DNA of 64,000 bases, taken from the NCBI GenBank assembly GCA_026075535.2, contig AP026544.2:1674001-1738000 (forward strand), in the 5' to 3' direction. Below, one piece after another: positions 22,668 to 34,035 of this stretch (positions are counted from its first letter, which is position 1; each line of letters begins with the position of its first letter). Below the pieces are notes generated by a model that saw nothing but the letters and a program-made list of their open reading frames with translations, did not search any database and was not told where the DNA came from. The DNA is from Tricholoma matsutake (lineage: Eukaryota; Basidiomycota; Agaricomycetes; Agaricales; Tricholomataceae). Both the position numbers and the translations under genes were made by a program.

Positions 22668-23390
22668 CCCAACACTAGATAACCCGATAAAATGACCCAA
22701 CAAAATGACCCGGCAAAATGGCCAGATAAGTATTCCGACCCGACACTAGATGACCTGACACTAGATGACCCAATAAATGACCCAACAAAATGACCCAACA
22801 AAATGACCCAACAAAACGACCCGATGCAATGACCCAACAAAATGACCCGACAAAATGATCACCTGACAAAATGACCCGATGACCCGACAAAATGACCCGA
22901 CAAACAACCCAACATAATGACCCAACAAATGACCCGACATAATGACCTGACAAAATGACCCGACAACAGATGACCTGACCATAGATGACCCGACAAAACA
23001 AGTCATTTATCGGGTCATAGTGTCAGGTCACCTGGTGTTGGCTCATTGTGTCGGGTCATTTTGTCGGGTTATTTTGTCGGGTCATCGGGTCATTTTGTCA
23101 GGTGATCATTTTGTCGGGTCATTTTGTTGGGTCATTGCATTGGGTCGTTTTGTTGGGTCATTTTGTTGGGTCATTTTGTTGGGTCATTTTGTTGGGTCAT
23201 TTTGTTGGGTCATTTTGTTGGGTCATTTTGTTGGGTCATTTTGTTGGGTCATTTATTGGGTCATCTAGTGTCGGGTCATCTAGTGTCGGGTCGGAATACT
23301 TATCTGGCCATTTTGCCGGGTCATTTTGTTGGGTCATTTTATCGGGTTATCTAGTGTCGGGTCATCTAGTGTCGGGTCAGGACACTTATG
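22668..23390. repeat. Foldback array 1: palindrome made of 13-bp tandem units
   Basis: The left half is made of AAAATGACCCAAC-type units and the right half of their reverse complement, GGGTCATTTTGTT, with the turn near 22995-23015. The arms also match in their irregular parts: CACTAGATGACCC and GGCCAGATAAGTATTCCGAC on the left are mirrored on the right as GTCGGAATACTTATCTGGCC and GGGTCATCTAGTG. Each arm is roughly 330-380 bases, so one strand could form a very long hairpin. Because 13 is not a multiple of three, open frames through the array repeat every 39 bases (GHFVGSFCWVILL) and are not genes. Confidence 0.9.
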
Positions 23391-23400
23391 TACTACTACT

Positions 23401-26400
23401 CTAATCAATATTCACCCCCAATCTAATAAATGACTTCCTTGCTGTATCAGCAAAATCCTCCCACATCGCCTCCTGTTGTGCAGCATAGATCTTATGTCCA
23501 TGAGAGTAATCAGCCGCTTTTCTCTTCCTCCACTCTGCTGCCCAATGATTGAAGTATGCTGTTGTCCATTTCATCTCATACTGAACAAGGGTGTTTTCCT
23601 CCATTGTTCATTCAAATGCTGCTTTTGCTCTCAGCCAGTTCACCCGGTGAACTACATATATATCTTTAGTTTTACACATCAGTCAATCTTTCATCCACTC
23701 ACATTCTTTCATATAATTAGATGACAAAGTGTCACCCTCGACATCCATATACCAGAACCATGGCAATGAATCATGCTTCCATCCAGACTCCTTTGGGTTT
23801 ATCAATGTAGTACTCATCTTTAGATGGCTCTGATCAAGGATTTGGAATCGATCTAGCATTTCTTTTGAAGCTCCCGATGACACCAGGGCTTCCCTACCAG
23901 CCCGATAGTTTTGAGCATAGAGTCGTAAGGTCTGGTCAGTAGAGTGAATACCATCCCAAGATTTCGTTTTTCCTGTTTTAGGTCCCTTGGGTCGGATCTT
24001 CATAATGAACAAGAAAGCTTTCTTTCCCAGCATGAGCCTGATCCCTTTGAGGTTGTCGTTGCACTGCCCACTCCGAAGTTCTGTCTCAAACTTTGCCAGC
24101 TCCACCAGCCCTCTCTCTCTGAGTGCTTTGGCGGTCAGAGATAATGGCAATGCAATGACGGAAGTCTCAGGCCTGTTCCCCAATCCCACATCATTGAATG
24201 GGTTGGATGAAACAGGGCAAGAGATTAGATCAATCTCACCATCGTCATCAGTGACGAAGACTTTGGAGGGTTCATAGGAGGAACTGATATTTTCCGATGA
24301 TGAGTCAGGTCGGAGAAAGTGATTTGCTTTCCTCTGATGATCCAAGATTCTTGTGAGAAGCCGACTTCATTTCTTAGTAATTTCGATTTGCTCAGTCATT
24401 GTCAGGACACCACCAACCTGTCTCAGGTAACTTTGTAATGACAGCCTATCCCAAGAAAGGAGTGAAAATGCTGACAATAGCTTTACTAAACGCTTACTGA
24501 GACTCTTGAATTGAGATCCCTTCTGAAAGGAATTCCACTGAAGAGACTTTGCCTAAAGGCTGTTCTCGGCTCAATTGTAACTGCATCTTTACCTGGGGCT
24601 GATCCAGGTAATGCTTCAGTTCAGGGGATTGGAAATAAGAAATGAAGAGGACAGTACCTTGTTTGCATTTCAGGGCATAGTAATCCATACTCTTGACATT
24701 TTCATCCCTATTTTGTTGCGCCATCATCTCACCCTCTCTCCAAGCTTCTAAATCTGCTGGTGCCGCTGACTCAGTCAGTTTCTTATAGGATTCTTCCAAC
24801 CCCTTCAACAAATTCATTGCCCATTTCATCTTCCAAACCAACGATGATTCTACATTGAATAACACAGTCAATATTCAGTGTAGGGGAAGGATGATGAGAC
24901 ATTTACTCATGCCAATTAGCTTTTTCCAGTTCAAGTGATTCATGTGGTCATCCAGAATTTCATTCCGATGGGCCATAGTTGCACTCTTGGCACTTTGGGA
25001 TGTTTCATTCAAGACAGCCCACAAAGTTTCCACAATTTCACCATCAATTACACCACTCCCTGGCACATACACCAATGTATATCTAGGAAGGCAATCATCA
25101 ACGTGTCCTACCACATGAAAGTCCCCGATTGCTCCTGTGATCCTAAGACCTTCTGGGATAGACAGAAAGGGTGACTGATTCACTCGGAGGCGAAAGTTGA
25201 TTATCCACTGACAAAAGATGTCGTATATGAGTAGCAATCAATTGATCCCCTTCATCATCTTGCTGTTCAGGGCTTTACAAATTGCACAGTCGATGTTTTT
25301 CTGCCTGTAAATTCAGATGAAAGGGCTTGTAAATTGAGGATTCATGCTGGGAAGAGACTTACTGCTCTCCTTTTTGAAAGTCAACGGTGGCCTCAGGTTG
25401 AAAAAATCCATGCCGAAGACAAACCACCAATCCGATACCAGTTGCATCATAGCCAGCAACATTGACATTCCGATCACCTTTGAACTTGTTCCATGTACAG
25501 GGAGGCTGCTTGAATTCCCTGGCTATCTTGAGGTGAGCTTTATAATCCAAGCTCTCTGTCATAAAGCTCTGGCCATTTGTCAGTGGACATCATCCTCGGG
25601 TCGTTTCTGATGTTGATGAGAAGCTGTAAAATTCCCATCAATGGCAAAAGACCAAGTATAAACCCATCTAAAATATCTTTAGTGTTTATTGGGGACTTGG
25701 TGTAAAAGTAGTGCTTGCTGTTCTTCATCATTCTTCCAATCTTTGGGCAAATTAATCCCAACCTGTGGACAGGCGGGGCAAAGGACAGCGAGATCCCCAA
25801 GTCCTGGACTTTCAACGTTATGCCCAAATCCATGCCACTTCAGATGTTTGAGGTTCTGGAATTGCCTTGTACATCGGAGAAGTTCCTGATATTGGTCCTG
25901 GCAGATTACATGAGTATCAGTGTTGTGATGATCAGTATTTCAATTGGTGGGATGGATCTTACTGGAATAGTTTTGGGAAAGCATGTGGAGGTAAATCTCC
26001 TCAGCTTCTGGTAGTAGTGCCAAGCAGAGGATTTGCACTCCTGGTTTTCGGCAAGGAAGGAATCTAGACCTTCAAATGTGAACAAGGTCTTGACTTGCTT
26101 GAAGATGGCAGGGAAGAAGTGCAGATCAAGGGCCTGTATATCATCAGGTATGTGTCCAGGGCACCTGCACCATTGGATCAGAAGATGGTGGACACCATTG
26201 CTATGAACGATGACTAGTACATTCTTCACATAGGTAGTTTTATCCCTAACATCTCTCTCCAGCAACAATCCATCATCTTCCAATTCCATTTGAGAGAAAG
26301 GAACTGAGCCAAACTCAAGGTCATCATCATCATCCAATAACTCAGATGGGAGATCAGGAAGGCTGAATAGCCATTCATCCTCACCCTCTTCTTGGTGGGA

Positions 26401-26936
26401 GTCATCACTGGGGTTTGAGGGGCATAGCTTCCCACCATGACCAAAGTGAAGGGTAAGACCAGCCTGTAGAAGGGTGGAATCTTTGAAGTACTCATTTTCC
26501 CAGTGTTGAATCTTGTGAAAGGGGTTGTTCCGATGAGCCTTCTGACAACAGTCCTTGCAAAATATCAGACATCCAAGACAGTCCAAACAATGCCAGTCTC
26601 CCGATGACCCACAGCTGCTGCAAAGCATCTCGATCAGAGGCGCCTCAGATGAGAGAATATGTGCTAAATAGAACTTCCTTTTATGCAGGTAATCCCTCAT
26701 GTAGTCATTTTGTGACTGAATACAAAAGGTCAAAAAGGTATTGAGGCCCAAATGGGTAAGGCTCTCACCTTAGACTTGGGAAGTTGGAGGGGTTCTAAGA
26801 GCACATTGTCAAAGTTAATATTTTGTCTATCTTCAACTGAAACCAAGGGAGTCAATCCTTTGATAGGTTTGGAAGGGGACATGGATGGGGACATGGAGGA
26901 GTGTGAATTTTGCTTGCTAACTTTTGTCTTCTTCAC
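23401..26936 (-). pseudogene. KDZ2: KDZ-family transposase with CxC2 cysteine cluster (decayed)
   Basis: Read right to left. Exon 1 is 26936-26769 (basic, Ser-rich, ending PLQLPKSK), with an intron at 26768-26716. Exon 2 from 26715 begins SQNDYMRDYLHKRKFYL. The CxC2 cluster (CSSCGSSGDWHCLDC, CLIFCKDCCQKAH, HKIQHWENEYF, HFGHGG) is at about 26625-26425. Catalytic-domain landmarks follow: AIDGNFTASHQHQK (about 25620), YDATGIGLVVCLRHGF (about 25430), IYDIFCQWIINF (about 25230), GDFHVVGHVDDCLPRY (about 25115) and SGVIDGEIVETLWAVLN (about 25050). A C-terminal helical region ends at 23401. A TGA and a frame change near 25580 suggest inactivity. It is opposite to gene C2 and enclosed with it by foldback arrays. 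Confidence 0.85.
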
Positions 26937-26952
26937 CAGGCCTCGAGCTGTG

Positions 26953-28031
26953 TAATGGCTGGTAGTGCTGATAATTAGAGTGTCACCACTGGCTATATTT
27001 CTGAGATTAGGATTGAATTTTTTGATAGGCGTTGATCAATTGGCATATAATCGAAACCTAGAGACATTGCGGGAGGGAGGCGGAGAACGAAGTCTTTTGG
27101 CACCTGCCGGCAGGTTACCCTCTGTAAAAAAGGAAATTTCTCAGTCACGTGATAGTTAGGTGCAAGTCAACAAAGTCAGGTAAATGTTAAAAAACTGGTC
27201 AAAATGTCAGGTCAAAGAATGCAAAGCTAGTAGTAGTAGTAGTAGTATTCAAGTAGTATTGAAGAAGATGGTAGGGAGATTTAGTGGCTATCATGTGACT
27301 ACACGATCATGACATATCAAGTCTATCACACAAATGACATTTGTACAATATTCTAACTCCATAAGTTCTGAATACATTGTTAGACATGTTAAGAATTTAA
27401 GGTTTTAACTCAAAAACTCCAAGTTTTGCTTTGTTCAGAACATAAGTAGATGGTGATGTACAAACTGCAATTTACATTAGATCAGAAACTTCTAACCATG
27501 AAACAACCAACGACACTTGTTCCTCATGAACTCATCTTATCTTTGAAGAATGTATATTATGGGGATTTATGATTTAGACAGTGCTTTTTTTCTTATGCCT
27601 TTTTACAACCAAACTATCTAGAAGTGATGCCAACTGACTCGAATATATGACTTCATACTAGGTGACAAAAAGAAAGTTGACAAGTGGTTTGATTAAACTG
27701 AAAGATTGGTCTCCAAATGATCACTGATGTGATTTCTGAGCATTTCTGAGCATTCCTTGGAGCATATTGGTCAATATGTGTGATCAGTGACTGGACTCAT
27801 ACAATTAGGGGCTTTTCAAGACTCAGGATCGATGGATTAATTAATGATCGACAATGATTGACAATGATCAAAATTGATCAACCATGATCGACCATGATCG
27901 ACAATGATCGGTATAATTGATTCCATAATAAAATGATTTCCCCTGCATCCTGATTTGTACTTGTTTCAATACCACAACACCAAAATACACTTATCCACCA
28001 TCACATCACATACATTACATCACTATATGCT
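26953..28031. other. Intergenic region between divergent KDZ2 and C2
   Basis: No gene is seen. It holds a (TAG)n microsatellite at about 27229-27248 (AGTAGTAGTAGTAGTAGT) and a GATC-rich short tandem stretch at about 27838-27915 (GATCGACAATGAT units). Because KDZ2 and C2 point away from each other, this 1.1-kb segment would hold both promoters. Confidence 0.45.
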
Positions 28032-30259
28032 ATGCCAGCTAAGCCCATGTTCCTCCTGAACTTGTCCACTTTAAGCTGACAGGGGAAGATGTGGAAATCC
28101 TAGAAGCCAGAAAGGAACAATGGCGAGAGGGAGATCGTTCACAGCGGAACAGAATTGGTCAGAAAGTTTATGACAAAATGAAGAAAAAGAATCCCCACTG
28201 GTCTAGGGAAGATAAGGAGTTGAGGAAGAAGGTCAGTTCATGAATTGGAAAGTATTTTGCAACACCTTTGAACAGGGCATTTTTGAACAGGGTGTATATG
28301 CTTGGTTCCATACATATGGAAGAACTAGAGAATTGTCCGAGAAATTTAAGGGGATCAAGAAATGGATGGGTAGAAGGGTTCTTGGCATTCAGGCAAAAGG
28401 GGAGTTAAAGGAAACGATTCAAGGAAAAACGGGTGGATGGGTAGAAGATACTTCATGCAAGGTGGACAATCAAAAGGCATTTGGCACATACCAGAAGGAG
28501 TTGAGTAACCTTTGGGGGAAGACATCGGAAGCAGAGAAAAGGAAGATGGAGGACCTGGCCAATATATGGAATCAAATGTGTCCCCCAGCTGAGGAGCAAG
28601 CAAGGTAGGTCATTCACGTTGAATATTGGTATTATCAATACTAATGCAGAACAGGAATGCAAAACAGGCTCATAAGCATGTGAAGTCCTTCTGCAAGCAA
28701 ATGAAAAAGTCTTGTGGAATGGACTGTTTGGTATTAACATGCCACAAGGAAGTGAATGGAGTACTTGTCATGAACACGTTAAGTCTGTTCACTGTCTGAA
28801 TTTGTTTCTGCCAGTTAAACCTTTTTCTTTGTAGGCATGAATTTATGGGAGATCTCGGAGGGAAGTCTTTCTTCCAAGCAAACAAAGATTGGGATACCAA
28901 GCCAATCATGGGGCTTCTAAACATGCATGCAAAGGAGATGTATTGTAAATGGATAATTTCTCATCGGAAAGATTCAAAATAATTGTCTTTTGTTAGCTGC
29001 AGCTGAAGAAGCAAAGTTCCAAGTTCCTATTGGAACCTCAAGTCGAAAGCCATATGTTCAGTGGGATATGGATGCCAATGGGAATCCATTGCTTCCTGAG
29101 CCGACTGACTGGCCGAGCAAAGGGATGGATAAGAAAGCGTTAATCAGGTCATATGTCGGGTCAGCATATTGTGAGTGGGTCGGCAATCATTCGTTCATTC
29201 TCATCCTGGATGACTTGTCAGGTCTGGCTTGCAGTAATGAATGTGCAATCCCTCCTTGGATGTCGTTCATTGAAGATGCAGATAAATACTTTGGGGAGGA
29301 TCAGGTTCCTGATGGTTTCAAGCTTATGGATCCATCGAGGATGAAGGACCACCAGATCAAGGAGATTTTGACATTTTGGTACTCTAATCAGGAAAGCGAT
29401 GGTTTCAGTTTCAAATTCTATCTGGACAAAAAATTGAAGGGAAAGAAGAGATCAAGAGATGATTCCAATTCCAATTCCAATTCCAATTCCAATGCTGATT
29501 CCGATGCCAAAACACCAAGCCGCCCAAGCCGCCCAAGGACCAAGAAGAGTGAGAGGGAGGGTAAAGGCAAGGAAAAGAGGGTGGAGAAGCCTGAGGAAAG
29601 GTGGACTGACCATATTGTTCCAGATTCAAGAAGGCGTAAATGGAGGGCTCCCACATTAAATGAGGTTGAGGAATCGGGTGAAGTGTTTGATTTCACATTG
29701 GTCGATCAGATGGAGTCATCGGAAGAGGAAGATGTAATGCAGTCTGGACAACCAAAGGTCGGGCCAAGCAAGACACCAATTCCGATCACAGGAAATTCCA
29801 GAAATAGCAAGATGCATCCAGTTAGGAAACGGCAGAAGCTCAGCCTGGCGACGGAACTTGTTCAAAAGAGTACAATGCGACCTTTAAGCAAACAGACTGG
29901 TAGGGCCATGGATGCTGGGAAGAGTGCCAACACTGCGACAAATGAGTATGAGATTCAGGGGGGGGATCAGCAAGAACCAGAGATGATGCAGAAAGGAAAG
30001 GTGATGAAATCGAGGTTGGCTGAGAAGATAAAGGAACCACCGAAGAAGAAGCCAAAAGTTTCTATTGATGTGCCTGCTCATTCACAGTCATTGGGTAAGC
30101 TTGGTCTATTTTGTCCAAGATGATGAATAATTGAAATGTCCTGCAGTTTTGAAGCCCCCTCAAAGGCGGTCTACTTGAAACACAACTGAAAAACCAGTAC
30201 CAATAAGTGAGCAGCCTAATTTAAAGATAATTCCAAAGAAGGCAGAGATGAAGAAATGA
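28032..30259 (+). pseudogene. Gene C2: KDZ-associated family C protein
   Basis: A likely start is ATG 28032 with a one-base frame slip before PPELVHFKLTGEDVEILEAR and KEQWREGDRSQRNRI. Then come GVYAWFHTYGRTRELSEKFK, FGTYQKELSNLWGKTSEAEK (28460-28560), CKQMKKSCGMDCLVLTC (about 28690), FFQANKDWDTKPIMGLL, KALIRSYVGSAYCEWVG (about 29130), IKEILTFWYSNQESDGFSF (about 29360), an (NS)n run (29462-29494), basic segments and a Lys-rich end. The last exon, 30147-30259, contains a TGA at 30176-30178 (RRST-stop-NTTEKPV). The blocks align in order with C1 and C3. The function is unknown; the charged, basic C-terminus would suit nucleic-acid binding. Confidence 0.65.
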
Positions 30260-30339
30260 AAGGGAAGGAAAATGTAAACGTAGAATAGTATCCAGACAAG
30301 CATAGTGGTCTTTGTTTGGAATTTTCGAGCATTCACTAT

Positions 30340-31150
30340 AGACAAACGACCTGACAAAATGACCTGACAGTAGATGACCCAACCAGATGATCTGACAAAA
30401 CGACCCGATGCAATGACCCGACACAATGACCTGACCAAAGTGACCCAACAAACAACCCGACAAAATGACCCGACAAAATTACCCAACAAAATGACCCGAC
30501 AAAATGACCCGACACCAGATGACCCGACAGTAGATGACCTGACAAGATGATCCAACAAAACAACCTGACAAAATGACCCAACAAAACAACCTGACAAACT
30601 GATCACCTGACAAAATGACCCGATGACCTGACAACATGACCCGACAAAACTGACCTCACAGTAGCTGACCCGACACTGGATGGCCCAACAAAATGATCTG
30701 ACAAAATGACCCACCATTAGATGACCTGACAAAATGATCTGATGAAATGACCAGACCCAATGATGACCTAACAAAATGACCCGACAAACTGATCGCCTGG
30801 CAAAATGGCCTGATGACCTGACAAAATGACCTGACAAAACCAACCTGACACTAGATAACCTGACACTGGATGGCCCAACAAAATGACCCGACAAAATGAT
30901 CACCTAGCCAAGTAACCTGAGGATGTGACAAAATGACCTGACTAAAGGACCCGACAAATTGACCCAATAAGTATTGTGACCTGACAATAGATGACCCGAC
31001 ACAAGATGACCTGACACTAGATGACCCAACAAAATGTCGGGTCATTTTGTTGGGTCATGTTGTCGGTTCATTGTGTCGGGTCACTTTGTCGGGTCATTTT
31101 GTTGGGTCATTTTGTGAGATCATGTCAGGTCATTTTGTCAGGTCAGTTAT
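30340..31150. repeat. Foldback array 2 (same 13-bp unit family as array 1), asymmetric
   Basis: About 30345-31025 consists of AAAATGACCCGAC / TGACCTGAC-type units and ACTAGATGACC variants. At about 31030 the sequence turns into the reverse-complement units (GGGTCATTTTGTTGGGTCAT) for only about 115 bases. Both arrays end on the right with a TTATGTACTA word (31146 and about 23386) and both contain ATAAGTATT. Together with array 1 it brackets KDZ2 and C2. No gene is seen. Confidence 0.88.
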
Positions 31151-31220
31151 GTACTAGTTTGCATGCAGTAATCCATGAATGCCTATCTTACCAAAGCTGT
31201 TGACAATAATCATTTTAACA

Positions 31221-33855
31221 CTACAGTAATGTTTCCCATTTATACTGACAATCCCTGTCCAATTCTTCATCGGATTCGTCGATTGCCATGGCAAAAGAAT
31301 CTCTATCATATTCATCTTCCATTCCTGATGCCGGAGATTCCATTATCCTGGGCATGACCATCCTAGGTCTCTTGGCCTCCTGTTCCTTTGTTATTGCGCC
31401 ATCACTCTCATCTACATTCTCAACCTCTGGCATGGTATTCAATGCAACCTCTGGGGCTACCACTTGTGAAGCCATCTCTTGTACATCCTGTCCACTTGCC
31501 AAAGCTGCATGGGATGGTCCCGCAACAGGTCGTTCTTCCTCCATTGCAGCATCAGAGGTTCGATGATACTGACCGGAAGGATTCGGACTTGGTGTAATCC
31601 TGAGTTTGTTCAGCTGTAACATGCTGGGCTGAATAATGTCATTGAAGACTCTTGAACTCCTCGGAGTGATAATGGGTGATGTGAAATCATTAGGGGGATA
31701 AGGGGAGGGATATGGGACAATGTTCATAGAATGTGAGGGATAGGGTGATGACGAAAAGCGGGATGGTGGCATGCTGAGACTCTCCATGGCACCTCCATCC
31801 TCAGGTGTTCGGCGGTCAGAGGGCGTTGTAGGTTGGGACATGACTTTGGTCAACGTTTGCCGATGCTGTTCCAGGAGTGCAGTATGGGCATTGTGGTTGC
31901 TGATAAGCACCCTTTGGCTCATTTCCATTGCTACCATCATCTCCTTCATCTTCCTCATCTCCTCTCGCATCTCTGTGACCTCCTTAGTCAGTTGGTTATT
32001 CTCCCATTGAAGCTGTTGCACCATCGCCATTTCTCCCTCAACACTCACCTCACCATTGTTGACAACTCGGACAGCCTCACTGACCTGTTCCCCTTTCCGA
32101 TTTATGAAGTAAAGGTACTCTGATGGTACCTGCCCCAATGGATGCACTGTTACCACCCCTGGACTCCCTCGGCAAGTCTCTCCACCATCTGACATGGCTT
32201 CATCCTCATCCGTCTTCCTGGATTTCAACTTGGATCGACTTCTTGGCTTTGCTTTTCCTTTCGCCTTTGGTGTCGCCACTGCTGCCCTTGTTGGTTTTGA
32301 AGTCGTCCCTCTCTTTGGTGTCACTGGTGGCTTTGGCATCGATCCTCTGCTTGGGGTTGATGAAGCCTTAGCTGCCTCAGGTGGCCTTGAAGTGCTTCAG
32401 GTCCTGGTTGATCGGCGTAGGCTTGGGTTCAATGGGGAGGGTTCCAACATGTTTTCATCACGCAACGCAGGTGTTGTTGGGGTTGCTCTTGGTTCTGACT
32501 TGATGACCTGTGTCCTTCCTTCCTTCGTCACTGTTGCTTTCCCTCTTGTCCGCCACTCCCCAACAAGTACACTTCTGCTTGCGACCCCGACTTGACAAAC
32601 AAGCGGTGTTGCCTGCATACACGCATCTCACCTCCAGCTTCACACACCTTGCACAAGCCTCCGTGTTGCCCAAATTTGGCGGACGCATGGTCTCTGTTCC
32701 AGGCTTCATGCTTGATTTTGACATTGTTGCCTTGGGTTGTGATCTTCTTGAGGGTGGTGACGACCCCTCCGCAGGCTGGTCGACCTCCTCTGAATCCACA
32801 TCCATCGCCTCTGCTGTATCCTTCTGCTTTCCTTTAACATCCACCTTCTTCATCCTGCTCCGCCCTCTCTCTCCTGCTTCTTCCAACCAGGCCTCTTCCT
32901 TTATCTCATCAGAAGAGTCATTCACATACTCACTGCTTTTGATATGAGTCTGTGAATGGCTCCTCCATCCCATGGGAGTCATCTTCAAAAGCTGGTATTG
33001 TGTTGACAGATCCACTGTCATTCTGGCCAAAGGAATGCTACGATGACTTGAAGCCGGGCCAGTTGAAGTGGGTGGTGGGGGAATAATTGGCAACATTTCA
33101 TCCCTCAAACAAATCTGGATGTTGCCTGGGATGACAATTGGATTTATTATAGAGGCAGCTACTCTGTTCCAAACTGCATGAGGTACTATATGTGATTCAA
33201 TATGTAGATAATTCAAGCTAAACTGAGTGAAACCTACCTGGTGTCTGATGCCCTTCTGAAAACCACTCCTGAGTACTGCTGCCCTCCTCTGAAAGCATCA
33301 GGTGGTACCACAACAAGGGGTCGTCCCACTTTATCTTGCCAAAGTCAACTTCCATTCCTTGAGTATCAGCTTGGTCGAGCTGCAAGGCCGCGCTGATGAG
33401 CAGACGAGATGGGACAAAGTCATATCTGCCATCTCCCTCACATTCCGGTACATCTTGAGGACCCGATGAAGTAGTGTACTAGGAAGTACAGTTAGAAACT
33501 CATTGACAGGTAAATTGAGTTAACATACAATCCAACTCTTCAATTTTTCCTCATTTACTGTATAGCCTTGGCCATGTTGTAGAAGAACAATCTCCAGCTT
33601 GGACTTGTCGATCCATACCAACAACTGTTGCCCGACGAGGGTATTCAATCCCTGATTTGATAGAAATGATATGTTATAGGATGAAATTTGGATAGTTAAC
33701 AGACATACTGGTGAGTTTGGAAGTTCTTGAAGGAGTAGTAAAAGATCTTCATCACCTCCGAAGATGTCCTTTGTGATGGATTGATGGAGATGTGGTTGAA
33801 TGGAAGGGAGGATGTCATTGATGTAAGATTCAGCAACTTGATTGTAGGAAGGCAT
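31221..33855 (-). pseudogene. Gene B2: Zn2Cys6-like coiled-coil protein (nonsense and frameshift)
   Basis: Read right to left. ATG 33855 gives MPSYNQVAESYINDILPSIQ and LLQELPNSP; after introns come LVGQQLLVWIDKSKLEIVLL and LLHRVLKMYRNVREMADMTL ... EWFSEGHQTP. An intron (GTAGGT to ATGCAG) then joins VWNRVAASIINPIVIPGNIQ. The zinc region near 32660-32570 is CARCVKLEVRC then CLSSRGRKQKC: Cx2Cx6Cx7Cx2SxxxxxxC, so one expected Cys is Ser. A frame change near 32560 follows, then a basic segment, a TGA at 32397-32399 (RRSTRT-stop-STSRPP), KGKAKPRSRSKLKSRK, a coiled coil (MREEMRKMKEMMVAMEMSQR) and an acidic C-terminus (EDEYDRDSFAMAIDESDEEL). It has the same layout as B1 and B3. It lies just outside foldback array 2. 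Confidence 0.65.
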
Positions 33856-34035
33856 TTGCAGAGTTGATATCCAAAGCTGAAGGGCAAAGTATTGTTAATT
33901 GATTGAGTGAACAATGTTGAAGTACTGGATCGTTATTGTTTGCGAGAATCCGATCAGAACCACATGGTAAGTCAATTGATCGATTGAGAACTTGTGTACT
34001 AAAACAATTCGAACATCCCTGAAACCAATATTCCA

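Noticed and set aside
22675..23404. Overlapping open frames on both strands encoding GHFVGSFCWVILL-type repeats
   Set aside because: They are a by-product of a 13-bp tandem repeat with no stop codon in any frame of one strand; there is no start context, no introns and no family.
22668..31150. CRISPR array
   Set aside because: The repeats are contiguous 13-bp units without unique spacers and lie in a eukaryotic genome; no cas genes are present.
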